A stretch of DNA of 64,000 bases from Alkalicoccus daliensis (GTDB lineage Bacteria > Bacillota > Bacilli > Bacillales > Salisediminibacteriaceae): NCBI RefSeq assembly GCF_900103955.1, contig NZ_FNIL01000007.1, positions 1-64,000 of the forward strand, given 5' to 3'. Positions 42,443 to 51,381 of the stretch are shown here, piece by piece. The translations under genes were made by a program, and so were the position numbers. How positions within the stretch are numbered: the first letter of the stretch is position 1; every line of letters starts with the position of its first letter. The notes beneath the pieces are model-generated. The model made no database searches, was not told the DNA's origin, and saw only the letters and a program-made list of their open reading frames with translations.

Positions 42443-43363
42443 TCAACCGGTTTTCTTTCCTTTCCATTTCAATGCCATTGGATGCGTTCGTTTTTGTTTC
42501 TGCACTGTCAGCAGCACAGAAGCAAGGACGAGAGCCATCCCGATGCCCTGCCAGAAGGTGACAACTTCCTGAAAGACAAGAAGTCCAATAATAATTCCTA
42601 CGACTGGTTCCACTGTAGAAAGAATAGCGGCTCTGCTTGATTCAATATAGCGGAGTCCCGCAGTGTAAAATATGTAGGCAAAGACAGTAGCTACTGCTGC
42701 GATGCCAAAACTGGAAAGCAGTACTGGAGTGCTTGTAAGAAGGTGGGATTTTTCCCAAAGGCGGCTCGTAGGAAGCAGGAATAAACTTCCGAATACCATA
42801 GAATAAGTTGTAATTGTCATCGCATGGTACCGGCCGCTTACATATTTTCCGAAAATACTGTAAAGAGCATAGAAAAAACCTGAGAGCACTCCAAATAAAA
42901 TTGTAGTGCCGGAAACGGAGAGCGATCCTGCCGGCAGAAGTTCCACTGCGAAAACACAGCCCAGCATCATTAAGACTAATGCAGCAATCTTTCTGCCGGT
43001 AAACGGTTCACCAAAAGTAAATCTTGAAATAAGAGCCACGAAAACCGGACCTGTATACAAGAGAACGATTGCAAGGGACAGAGTAGCAGTTTCTATGACG
43101 GTAAAAAAGAAATAATTAAAAAATGCAATGCTGATAATACCTGTCCCAATAAAAAAAGGTAAATCCCGGAGCTTTACATAAAGGAGATGACGCTTAAATA
43201 ACAATAAAAAAAGAAGCAGCAGGCCTGCGGAAAAAGAAAGACGTATTCCAACAACTTCCCACGGGGTAAAGCCAGCGGCATTTAATTGGTTTACAAATAT
43301 TCCGATTGTGCCCCAGAGCGCTGCTCCGGCCATCACAATCAAATAAGCCATTTTGTTCGACAT
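42443..43363 (-). CDS. EamA/DMT family transporter
   Basis: The 306-aa protein has ten predicted spans in two EamA repeats ('GAALWGTIGIFVNQL...PWEVVGIRLSFSAGLLLL', 'GFFYALYSIFGKYVSGR', 'RAAILSTVEPVVGIIIGLLVFQEVVT'). Members of the drug/metabolite superfamily export amino acids or metabolites; the substrate is not predictable. The C-terminus is basic. It is transcribed alone, with GGAGAGG upstream of ATG 43363. Confidence 0.92.
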   Translation of the reverse strand: MSNKMAYLIVMAGAALWGTIGIFVNQLNAAGFTPWEVVGIRLSFSAGLLLLFLLLFKRHLLYVKLRDLPFFIGTGIISIAFFNYFFFTVIETATLSLAIVLLYTGPVFVALISRFTFGEPFTGRKIAALVLMMLGCVFAVELLPAGSLSVSGTTILFGVLSGFFYALYSIFGKYVSGRYHAMTITTYSMVFGSLFLLPTSRLWEKSHLLTSTPVLLSSFGIAAVATVFAYIFYTAGLRYIESSRAAILSTVEPVVGIIIGLLVFQEVVTFWQGIGMALVLASVLLTVQKQKRTHPMALKWKGKKTG

Positions 43364-43629
43364 GAAATCCTCTCCTAACTACTTTTTACATTTTAATACG
43401 GAACAGTAAGAAAGAAAAGAGAAGTAATGGCGATGTTAACATACCTGTAATAGAAATCATTAACATTTTTGCAGGTAAGCTTTTTCCGTTTGATTTTGTG
43501 AAAGGTGTTAAAGCTGTCTCAGTGCATCTGGGCTCTTACTTTTCGTGGAAGTGCAAACTGGCAGTACATTTTCTTCCTATTAAAATATGTAGTATAATGG
43601 AGATAGAAATAAACGGAGGCGATGTGTAA

Positions 43630-43806
43630 GTGACTGCAAAAAATATAGAAATTGAAACCGCGCTGCGTTCTGCCCAGGCGTCACTTGCAGTAGAAGGAAT
43701 GACGCTCACGGAGAAAGAAGAAGCGCTTGTGAAAGAACGATTGGCAGGCAATGTAAGTCAGGAGTCATTTTTGCAGCGTGCTCTTGAGCTGTCCAGAAAT
43801 GAGTAA
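43630..43806 (+). CDS. VbhA-like Fic antitoxin
   Basis: The short frame GTG 43630 to TAA 43806 encodes 58 residues. It contains 'SLAVEG', which fits the Fic-inhibitory motif [S/T]xxxE[G/N] that places a Glu into the Fic active site. The later part 'KEEALVKERLAGNVSQESFLQRAL' matches VbhA-like antitoxins. GGAGG lies 10 nt upstream. Its last 8 bases overlap the start of the Fic gene (ATGAGTAA), so the pair is translationally coupled. It is too short for simple gene calling but the motif and overlap are convincing. Confidence 0.88.
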   Translation: MTAKNIEIETALRSAQASLAVEGMTLTEKEEALVKERLAGNVSQESFLQRALELSRNE

Positions 43807-44401
43807 ATACGGTCCAGGCCCCTCAAAGTACTGCTATCCCGGCACAGAAGTATTAAGAAACTACTTTCATATAAAAAATGAAGAGCAGCTTCAAAGGCTC
43901 GATGGAATGCTGACTTCCAAAAGACTTGCAGAATTGTCCCTCACGCCTTTAAAAGGCGCGTGGGATTTCGCGCATCTAAAGAAAATACATGCATGGATTT
44001 TTCAGGATCTCTATCCCTTTGCCGGGAAAGTCCGTACAGAAAATATCGCAAAAGACGGTTTTGCATTTGCTCATATAAAACATATCGAACCGAGTGCGAA
44101 AAAAATATTCACGAGTCTCCAAAGCGAAGCATGGAATGATTTATCTAAGGAAGAATGTGCAGAGAAATTGGCTTTTTATCTTGCTGAACTCAACGTCCTG
44201 CACCCTTTTCGGGATGGAAACGGCAGAGCGATACGTGAATTTATCCGTTCTCTTGCCGGAGAGTCAGGATTCCAGCTGGACTGGACAAAAGGTGACAAAA
44301 AAGAAATTCTCCGGACTTCAATTCAATCGGTTACTGATTCAGCTCCGCTGGCTGAAGTACTGGAACAGCTGTTGTGGCAAGAGAAAAAATTCGATAATTA
44401 A
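43799..44401 (+). CDS. Fic/DOC family AMP-transferase toxin
   Basis: The 200-aa protein has a complete Fic domain. The core motif 'HPFRDGNGRAIREFI' matches HxFx(D/E)GNGRxxR, and the flap and N-terminal 'GAWDFAHLKKIHAWIFQDLYPFAGKVRTENIAKDG' are typical of VbhT/FicT toxins. It lacks its own inhibitory helix, which the upstream VbhA-like protein supplies. It probably adenylylates a target such as DNA gyrase when free; the target is inferred from related FicT proteins. ATG 43799 inside the antitoxin end is the likely start. Confidence 0.92.
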   Translation: MSKYGPGPSKYCYPGTEVLRNYFHIKNEEQLQRLDGMLTSKRLAELSLTPLKGAWDFAHLKKIHAWIFQDLYPFAGKVRTENIAKDGFAFAHIKHIEPSAKKIFTSLQSEAWNDLSKEECAEKLAFYLAELNVLHPFRDGNGRAIREFIRSLAGESGFQLDWTKGDKKEILRTSIQSVTDSAPLAEVLEQLLWQEKKFDN

Positions 44402-44764
44402 ATAACGAAGTTCCCCCTTCTTATTAAAGAGGCGGACACATACCATTTCATGGTAAAATGGAAGTGTATGTAATGAATCGGTGGTACATTGCTGCTGAGA
44501 GGCGGGTCTGCTGTAAAGAAGATCTACGCTTTCTCAGGTTTACTGCGTCCTGCGGGAGCTTTCTTTTTACTTCTTCTCCAGTGGTCCGCTGATTTCGTTT
44601 TTCGCAAACCTTACAAAAAAATATTTATGCTTCACGAGCAATTTTTTTCTGGTTCATAAATAATTGCCGAAACTTATTTTTAAAGGCTATAGATAATAGT
44701 ATCGCCTTTTCTATAAAAAGCGATTTTAACTTTAATAGAGCAAAATAACAAAAAGGAGACCTGC
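44402..44764. other. Intergenic region without a recognised gene
   Basis: Its first part holds CCATTT/AAATGG around CATGGTA with outer ACATAC/GTATGT pairing (44447-44475), an imperfect hairpin. The part near 44490-44600 is GC-richer (CGTCCTGCGGGAGC) and looks like degenerate repeat sequence, but no second copy was found. The end is the AT-rich upstream region of the Mur-ligase-like gene (AAAAAGGAG before ATG). Confidence 0.4.
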
Positions 44765-46369
44765 ATGATTTCAACAATCGTTTTCTTTATCGTATTACTG
44801 GCTGCATGGATTCTGCCTGTCACTTTAAAAGTGAAACGGAGTGTGCATATGCTCCAGTTGAACTTCTACCAGAATGAAGAATTAAATAAATGGATGAGCA
44901 ATAACATGAACAAGGTATTTTCGCCGATAGAAGTGCTGTATTTTACACCAATTATTCTTGTTATATTTTCAGATGCAGACAATTTTATACTGGCGGGTTC
45001 TGCTGCTGCATTTATCATCGTGTTTGGCTATTTATATGCTACGCGTCCCGAAAAGGAAGGAGACCTGGAATACACTCCGCAGATACAGCGGATTTTTGGA
45101 GTTACATATTTACTTTACGGAGTGGGCTCGGCTTTAGCTATTGCTATCGGTGCTTTTATCAGCATCGAATTTTCGGTCGTTGTATTAATTGTGCTGGCTT
45201 GTCTTCCTTTTACCTTAGTAAAAATTACTAACAGCCTTCTTGAGCCTGTAGAGCGGAATATTAATCAGCGTTCCATAGATGATGCTAAGCGTTTAATACA
45301 GGCTTCACCAGATTTAAAAGTAATTGGTGTCACAGGGAGTGCGGGAAAATCGAGTGTAAAAACTTTTGCAGAAGCAATACTGTCTGAGAAATATAATGTA
45401 CTGGTTACGTCAGGAAGCTATCATACTGAACTCAGTGTGACCGAGACAATTAATGAACAATTGAAACCGGATCATGAAGTATTTATCGTAGAAATGAACG
45501 CAAAGCAGGAGGGTGACATCGCATCTATCTGCGGCGTGGTCGGCCAGGAATATGGAATCATCAGCTCAATCAGTGAAGAACATATGGAAACGTTTGGTTC
45601 TTTAGAAACGATTAAAAAAACAAAGCATGAGATAGTCGAAACTCTCCCGGAAAACGGTACAGCTCTGTTAAATAAAGATGATGAAAATATAAGGTCTTAT
45701 GAAGCGGCCAACCCAGTAAAAAGTGTTTATTACGGGATTGAACAGGAAGATGTGGACATCAGAGCCTCAGAAATTGCATACAGCCGCAAAGGAACGAGTT
45801 TTAAAGTTGTCACAGCGGACGGTGAAACAGAAAACTTTCAAACCTGTCTTCTGGGAAAGCATAATATTTACAATCTGCTTGCTGCTATTGCATTAGGTTT
45901 AGAGATGAATATGACGCTATCTCAAATGATCCTGCCTATTAAAAATATTGCCCCTTTAAAGCGAAGTCTGGAGCTGAAGCCGCAGAAGGGAAATATTACG
46001 ATTATTGATGACAGCAATAATTCTGATCCCGCCGGCTCAAAGCGGGCAGTAGAAATACTTGGAAAAATGAACGGATATCGTATGCTGATCACACCGGGTA
46101 TTATGAATCTGGAAGAATCAGAATATGAATGGAATAAAGAATGGAGCCGCTACAGCGCGGAAAAGTGTGATTATATTATTCTGGTCGGGGAAAAATTAAC
46201 GAAGTATTTTCAGGAAGGACTGGAAGAAGTGAAATTTCCCAAAGATAACTATTATGTAGCAGAGGATTTTAATGATGCCATCCAGCATATGCATAAAATT
46301 GCCAAACCGGAAACAATCGCACTGTTTGACAATAATTACCCGGAAGCTGCAGGTGACCACTCCCAATAA
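44765..46369 (+). CDS. Membrane-anchored Mur ligase family protein
   Basis: The 534-aa protein begins with four hydrophobic spans (about 3-20, 58-95 and 115-160). A cytoplasmic Mur-ligase domain follows: P-loop 'IGVTGSAGKSSVKTFAEAIL', 'VFIVEMNAKQEGDI', 'GLEMNMTLSQMI' and 'GNITIIDDSNNSDPAGSKRAVEIL', most like MurF. Membrane-anchored Mur ligases with such an N-terminal domain are not the housekeeping MurF. They may ligate amino acids to a membrane-bound or capsular polymer, as PgsB/CapB does. No pgsC/A partner is nearby. A CarB-like ATP-grasp gene lies 4 kb away. Confidence 0.85.
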   Translation: MISTIVFFIVLLAAWILPVTLKVKRSVHMLQLNFYQNEELNKWMSNNMNKVFSPIEVLYFTPIILVIFSDADNFILAGSAAAFIIVFGYLYATRPEKEGDLEYTPQIQRIFGVTYLLYGVGSALAIAIGAFISIEFSVVVLIVLACLPFTLVKITNSLLEPVERNINQRSIDDAKRLIQASPDLKVIGVTGSAGKSSVKTFAEAILSEKYNVLVTSGSYHTELSVTETINEQLKPDHEVFIVEMNAKQEGDIASICGVVGQEYGIISSISEEHMETFGSLETIKKTKHEIVETLPENGTALLNKDDENIRSYEAANPVKSVYYGIEQEDVDIRASEIAYSRKGTSFKVVTADGETENFQTCLLGKHNIYNLLAAIALGLEMNMTLSQMILPIKNIAPLKRSLELKPQKGNITIIDDSNNSDPAGSKRAVEILGKMNGYRMLITPGIMNLEESEYEWNKEWSRYSAEKCDYIILVGEKLTKYFQEGLEEVKFPKDNYYVAEDFNDAIQHMHKIAKPETIALFDNNYPEAAGDHSQ

Positions 46370-46416
46370 ATAATAGGCAATTAGCCAGTTTGGAAAACAT
46401 ATCGAATAAAACAAAT

Positions 46417-46452
46417 AATCCGCCCACTGTGTTACTGCAGCAGGCGGATTTT
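46417..46452. terminator. Bidirectional terminator
   Basis: AATCCGCC (46417-46424) pairs with GGCGGATT (46443-46450), with inner CTG/CAG pairing, followed by TT on one side and A-rich on the other. It separates the Mur-ligase-like gene from the convergent CAP protein gene. Confidence 0.75.
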
Positions 46453-46497
46453 GCATTAGATGAACATGAATTTTTCTATGTCAGTTTACATTTCTTA

Positions 46498-47523
46498 TTA
46501 TGGCTGCATAAACATTTGTACATAGTAAGTTCTGCCACCTTCATAATAACCAACACCTAAATGTGTGTAGTTTTCATTCATGATATTTTCCCTGTGCCCC
46601 GGGCTTTCCATCCATTCTTTTATTACTTCCTCCGCGGAAGGCTGCCCGTATGCAATATTTTCTCCGGCATTTCTAAAAGTAATACCTGCTTCCAAGATCA
46701 TTTGAAACGGATCTCCGTGCTCGGGGGATTCATGAGCAAAGTAATTATTAATATGCATGTCTTCGGCTTTCACCATTGCTACTTCCCGAAGTTCGCTGTG
46801 AAATTCCAGAGGATCAATGCCTTCTGCGGCTCTTTCTTCATTTGTTAATTTTAGAATTTCTTCTTCTATGGGAGTTGCAAAATCTTCAATCAGAATAAGA
46901 GGCACTCTGACTTGTTCACCAGAGAGATAATCCGAAATTTGATTAGTATATACAGCTGCTTGTGCACGGGTCATAGGCTTCTCGGGACCAAAAGAATCGC
47001 CTGCTTCCCCTTTCGTAAGACCAGCTGTAAGAAGAGTATCGATATTAGCTGCGGACCATAATGAAGAAAGAACGTCACGAGGAGAAGAAAAAGTTTCTTT
47101 CTGCTCTGCAGCAAAAATGATTGCCCGGTTCATTTCTGCACGCGTAAAAGAGTTCCCCGGGTAAAAAAATTCAGTTTCTTTAAAAATTCCCTGAGCAGTA
47201 AGGGCATATATATACTGGTAACCCTCCAATTGAGAGTTTACATCCTGATAAGTATGGGCATTCTCGCTTTCTGTTTCAATATCAAGCGCACGCCCTACCA
47301 TAATCGCCTGCTGCCCTCTCGCGGCTTCATACTCTGGCCGAAATCTTCCATCTGCATCAATGGCAAGTATATCTTTTTTTAATAGAGACTGAATATGTTC
47401 ATAAGCATAGTGATCACTTGAGACGTCTGGAAAAGAGGCATGGACTGTGTTACCAGATAGAAAAAAAGCAGCTATTCCAATGAGGGAGATAATATAACGT
47501 CTAAAGGAAGATGCATAGTTCAT
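46498..47523 (-). CDS. SLH and CAP domain surface protein
   Basis: The 341-aa protein has a Sec signal peptide ending near 'TVHASF', three SLH repeats (about 32-190: 'FPDVSSDHYAYEHIQSLLKK', 'YIYALTAQGIFKE', 'GLTKGEAGDSFGPEKPMTRAQAA') and a C-terminal CAP/SCP domain ('ILKLTNEERAAEGIDPL', 'FAHESPEHG', 'GENIAYGQPSAEEVIKEWMESPGHRENIM'). SLH repeats tether it to the cell wall; CAP domains of YkwD type are of unknown activity. ATG 47523 was chosen for AAGGAGG upstream; a longer frame starts at 47550. Confidence 0.92.
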   Translation of the reverse strand: MNYASSFRRYIISLIGIAAFFLSGNTVHASFPDVSSDHYAYEHIQSLLKKDILAIDADGRFRPEYEAARGQQAIMVGRALDIETESENAHTYQDVNSQLEGYQYIYALTAQGIFKETEFFYPGNSFTRAEMNRAIIFAAEQKETFSSPRDVLSSLWSAANIDTLLTAGLTKGEAGDSFGPEKPMTRAQAAVYTNQISDYLSGEQVRVPLILIEDFATPIEEEILKLTNEERAAEGIDPLEFHSELREVAMVKAEDMHINNYFAHESPEHGDPFQMILEAGITFRNAGENIAYGQPSAEEVIKEWMESPGHRENIMNENYTHLGVGYYEGGRTYYVQMFMQP

Positions 47524-47737
47524 ATATTCCTCCTTTGCTCTCTGCAGCATATTTCATTTCCCATATTGTATCACGGTAAGGAAGACAGAGGGTTTATGTT
47601 TACTTCGCATTAAGTAAAAACATGAATTTTCTTAGAAGTATGTTAAAAGAAGGAAATAAAAGTGATAAAAGAACTGTTATATATAATCATCCCACGGGTA
47701 TAAGCTTTGTAAACCTGTAAATAAAAGGAGAGATAAG

Positions 47738-48940
47738 ATGTATAAAGCAGCTTCGCTATTTTCGCTGTTGTTCCTGGTGTCTGCTTGTCAGGCAAACAAC
47801 GAAGAAAATAATGTTGATGTAGTAGAGAGTCCTCAAAATAACGAGAGCAATAACGATGATAATAATAGTGATGAGGCAGTCGATCCGATAAACAACTCTG
47901 ATAATAATCAGAATGAAGCGGAAAACACACAGGAAGAAAATAATATAAACGATGAAGATACACTCACGAATACAAATATAGAGGACTGGAATGTGGAGAC
48001 TTTAGCCGATCAACTTTCTACACCGTGGACAATTACTTTAAGTGAAGATGCAGAAGTAATTCATCTTACCAGCAGAGAAGGCCATATTTTAGAAATTACA
48101 GAAGGGGAAGAACCTGAACAAATAGAAATGAGAACATCTGATCCAATTGTCGAAGCAGGAGAGGGCGGACTGCTTGGCTTTGAACTGCTGGAGGAAGAAG
48201 AAGCATTTCTTTATTACACATATGAAGGAGGAGAAACAGGGCTTTCCAACAGAATTGTCCGGGCAGAACGCACAGAAGACGGCTGGGAAGAAACAGATAT
48301 TCTGCTCGACGAGATTGAGGGGGCACAGATTCATAATGGAGGCCGGCTTGCTTTAGGACCCGATGATATGCTCTATGCCACTACTGGAGATGCTGATGAA
48401 CCAGACTGGTCTCAGGACGAAGGCCGTCTTGCAGGAAGCATTCTGCGAATGACGACCGAAGGGGAGATTCCAGATGATAATCCTTTAGATGATTCTTACG
48501 TATACAGCTACGGCCATCGAAATCCTCAGGGGCTGGCGTGGAATACAGAAGAAGAGCTTTACAGTTCTGAGCATGGAGCACAGGCTTTGGATGAGGTGAA
48601 CATTATAGAGCCAGGCAATAACTATGGCTGGCCGGTTATCGAAGGCAGTGAAGAGGAGGAAGGAATGGAAACACCCGCGCTTCACTCCGGAGAAACTACC
48701 TGGGCACCTTCAGGAGCAGCTTTTTGGGAAGATGAATTTATTACGGTAGGGCTGCGCGGAGAAAGTGTGTATGTATTTAATGAAGAAGAGGAAGAAATGC
48801 ACATTACCTATGAAGGAGAAGGACGCCTTCGCGATGTAGTAGTTCACGATAATGCATTATATATCATTACAAATAATACCGACGGCAGAGGTAATCCTGG
48901 AGAAAATGACGATCGTCTTCTCCGTCTCACCAGAGATTAG
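47738..48940 (+). CDS. PQQ-dependent sugar dehydrogenase-like lipoprotein
   Basis: The 400-aa product has a lipobox 'LVSAC' (Cys17), a ~75-residue linker of almost only Asn, Glu, Asp and Gln, then a beta-propeller of the glucose/sorbosone dehydrogenase family: 'STPWTITL', 'GGLLGFEL', 'HNGGRLALGPDDMLYATTGDADEPDW', 'YSYGHRNPQGLAWN', 'EHGAQALDEVNIIEPGNNYGWP'. Such enzymes oxidise aldoses outside the cell. The PQQ cofactor genes are not in the window and many Firmicutes members have unknown cofactors. AAAGGAGAG precedes ATG. Confidence 0.92.
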   Translation: MYKAASLFSLLFLVSACQANNEENNVDVVESPQNNESNNDDNNSDEAVDPINNSDNNQNEAENTQEENNINDEDTLTNTNIEDWNVETLADQLSTPWTITLSEDAEVIHLTSREGHILEITEGEEPEQIEMRTSDPIVEAGEGGLLGFELLEEEEAFLYYTYEGGETGLSNRIVRAERTEDGWEETDILLDEIEGAQIHNGGRLALGPDDMLYATTGDADEPDWSQDEGRLAGSILRMTTEGEIPDDNPLDDSYVYSYGHRNPQGLAWNTEEELYSSEHGAQALDEVNIIEPGNNYGWPVIEGSEEEEGMETPALHSGETTWAPSGAAFWEDEFITVGLRGESVYVFNEEEEEMHITYEGEGRLRDVVVHDNALYIITNNTDGRGNPGENDDRLLRLTRD

Positions 48941-48945
48941 GATGT

Positions 48946-48973
48946 AAAAGCAGGTCTTTGGGACCTGCTTTTT
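48946..48973 (+). terminator. Terminator after the sugar dehydrogenase gene
   Basis: AAAAGCAGGTC pairs with GACCTGCTTTT around TTTGG and is followed by T. Confidence 0.9.
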
Positions 48974-49199
48974 GTCTGTAGAAATATAAGTATTCCTATC
49001 TCAAAGAACCGCCTGCCTTTCTATATATTTTTTCTCCAAATAATTTAATAAAATATAATACAAGAGTTAGTGGGGACAATTACCATCACAGTTATTCATA
49101 AAAGAATTTCAAGTATAATAGACAAGGAAGGTTCATGTACATTGATTTACATATGTAATTAAAATTATCAGTTGATTTTGCTTGAGGGGGGCCTTAATT

Positions 49200-50060
49200 A
49201 TGGAAGAACCTAAACCGCAGCCGATTGGTTTATTGTTAACAATATCTATTATAGCCATCTCTTTTGCAGCTATTTTTGTAAAATGGTCAGATGCTCCAGC
49301 GACTATTATCAGTATGTACAGAATGTTTCTGGCAGCATTGCTGCTCCTCCCTATAATTTTTGTGAAGCGTGAACAGCTGTACCGTTTAAAAGGCAGAGAT
49401 TTTATTATCCTTACTTTTTCAGGGGTGTTTTTAGCACTTCACTTTGCACTTTGGTTCGGTTCACTGAAACTTACTACGGTGGCGAGTTCTACGATTATAC
49501 TTGCTCTGCAGCCGATCATCGCATTAGCTGGAGGGTATTTAATTTATAAAGAACGAACTGATTTTTTTACAGTCGCAACCATTAGCATTTCTTTTGTTGG
49601 AATTGTAATTATTGGTATTGGAGATCTGGGGCTGAGCAGGGCACACCTTATCGGAGATTTATTGTCTTTTCTCAGCGTAATTGCGATTGTCGCTTATCTG
49701 TTAATTGGGCAGTCCACTGTAAAAAAGATCTCTCACTGGATTTACAGCTTCTGTGTTTTCCTGATTGCCGGTATCGCACTGATGATATATAACATTATTA
49801 CAGCGGTACCTCTTGGGGGATATGATGCAGGAGAATGGAGAATATTTATTTTACTGGCTGTATTCCCTACAATTGCGCATGTTATTTATAATCTGCTTTT
49901 AAATTATGTAAATACCTCCACTATTTCCATGAGTATTTTAGGAGAGCCGGTCGGAGCCACCATTTTAGCTGTGCTCCTGCTGGGAGAAACGGTGACACTT
50001 ATGCAGATCAGCGGAGGATTTCTGGTGCTGCTTGGAGTGTACTTGTTTTTAAGAAGATAA
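49200..50060 (+). CDS. EamA/DMT family transporter
   Basis: The 286-aa protein has ten hydrophobic spans with two EamA repeats ('FVKWSDAPATIISMYRMFLAALLLLPIIF', 'ALWFGSLKLTTVASSTIILALQPIIA', 'STISMSILGEPVGATILAVLLLGETVT'). ATG 49200 is preferred, with GAGGGGGG upstream; a TTG at 49182 is inside that site. It is the second DMT exporter in the window and not closely similar to the first (42443-43363). The substrate is unknown. Confidence 0.92.
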   Translation: MEEPKPQPIGLLLTISIIAISFAAIFVKWSDAPATIISMYRMFLAALLLLPIIFVKREQLYRLKGRDFIILTFSGVFLALHFALWFGSLKLTTVASSTIILALQPIIALAGGYLIYKERTDFFTVATISISFVGIVIIGIGDLGLSRAHLIGDLLSFLSVIAIVAYLLIGQSTVKKISHWIYSFCVFLIAGIALMIYNIITAVPLGGYDAGEWRIFILLAVFPTIAHVIYNLLLNYVNTSTISMSILGEPVGATILAVLLLGETVTLMQISGGFLVLLGVYLFLRR

Positions 50061-50267
50061 GAACTCAGGAAATCACATGCTGTTTTCCAAACTACTTCAA
50101 CGTCCACCCCGCAGATTTGGATGTTTCGTCAGGAAGAAACAATGTTCTTAAGAGAATATGTATTTTTCTAAATTTCTTCAAATATTAGATTGTCTTTATT
50201 TACATCCGGGTAATAATGGGTTATAAGTAACACAATTTTCATTGGCTATATAGGAGGATCGATAACT

Positions 50268-51320
50268 ATGAACGTTTTAATTACATCTACGGCAAGACGC
50301 ATAGATTTTGTTGGTTTTTTTCAGGAAGCTTACAGAAAACTTGATATCAATGGCAAAGTAATTGCGACAGACCCGGAATATAATGCCCCGTCCCTTCAGC
50401 AGGGAGATATCAGCTATGTAGTTCCTGCTCATACAGACCCTGAATATGCAAATGTAATTTTAGAAATCTGCAAAGAGCACGAAGTAAAAGGTATTTTACC
50501 TTTAAATGATCTGGAGGTTGCCCAGCTGATAGAGCATAAAGATAAATTTATGGAGAATGGTATATCAGTTTTCGTACCAAGTGCAGATGTAAATGAGAAA
50601 ATCAGGGATAAAGGAAAGTATGAAGAACTGCTTGGTGGTTTTGGCGTGAAAGCTCCCAAAACTTTCAGCAATGTAAAAGATACAAAAAAAGCAGTAGAAT
50701 CAGGAGAACTGGATCTGCCTGTTATATTAAAACCGAGAAATGGTTCCGCTTCTGTTGGAATTGAGTTCGTTTATTATTTAGAAGACCTGGAAATGGCTTA
50801 CCGCCGCGTAGTAGAAGAAATTAAAGCAGAACCTTTAACAGAAGCAACAGATAAAAATCCGGAAGAGAATGTGATTATTCAACAGGTAGTAGAAGGGGAC
50901 AAATTCAGTCTGGATATATTTAATGATTTGAACGGCCATTATGTTACTTCATTTGTAAGAAAGCAGCTGGCAATGCGCGGAGGAGATGTAGACAGATGTA
51001 TTATTTATGATGAACCTGTTCTGCATGATATTGCGCGGAAAATAGGAGAGAATCTTGGACATGTCGGTTATATTAATACAGACGTTTATTATGACGGGAA
51101 AGATTATTATGTAATTGACATTAATCCTCGGGTAGGAGGAGGGTATGCATTTTCACACCACGCTGGCGCAGATCTTCCATCTATCATACTTGCGCTTTTA
51201 TCCGGTCAGGATATTAAAAAAGAATGGGCCGAAGAAGAACCTGGACTGGAATTTGCCCGCCATGATGTCGTGACGCAGATAAATAAAAATAGAGGAAAAA
51301 GATTATACTCTCACAGTTAA
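50268..51320 (+). CDS. CarB-like ATP-grasp domain protein
   Basis: The 350-aa protein has an N-terminal preATP-grasp domain ('MNVLITSTARRIDFVGFFQEAY', 'DPEYNAPSLQQGDISYVVP') and an ATP-grasp domain: 'PVILKPRNGSASVGIEFV' (ATP loop Lys), 'NVIIQQVVEGDKFSLDIFND' and 'YYVIDINPRVGGGYAFSHHAG' (Mg-binding Asn/Arg). It forms an acyl phosphate and joins it to an amine; the substrates are unknown. Related enzymes make peptides or cofactors. It stands alone with AGGAGGATCG upstream. Its nearest possible partner is the Mur-ligase-like gene 4 kb upstream. Confidence 0.85.
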   Translation: MNVLITSTARRIDFVGFFQEAYRKLDINGKVIATDPEYNAPSLQQGDISYVVPAHTDPEYANVILEICKEHEVKGILPLNDLEVAQLIEHKDKFMENGISVFVPSADVNEKIRDKGKYEELLGGFGVKAPKTFSNVKDTKKAVESGELDLPVILKPRNGSASVGIEFVYYLEDLEMAYRRVVEEIKAEPLTEATDKNPEENVIIQQVVEGDKFSLDIFNDLNGHYVTSFVRKQLAMRGGDVDRCIIYDEPVLHDIARKIGENLGHVGYINTDVYYDGKDYYVIDINPRVGGGYAFSHHAGADLPSIILALLSGQDIKKEWAEEEPGLEFARHDVVTQINKNRGKRLYSHS

Positions 51321-51333
51321 TTAGTGAACTATT

Positions 51334-51375
51334 AAATGCAGGAGAACATTGAAATTCATAATGTCTCCTGCATTT
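51334..51375. terminator. Bidirectional terminator between the ATP-grasp gene and the TerC gene
   Basis: AAATGCAGGAGAACATT pairs with AATGTCTCCTGCATTT with one bulged A. It lies between convergent genes. Confidence 0.88.
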
Positions 51376-51381
51376 CTGCTT

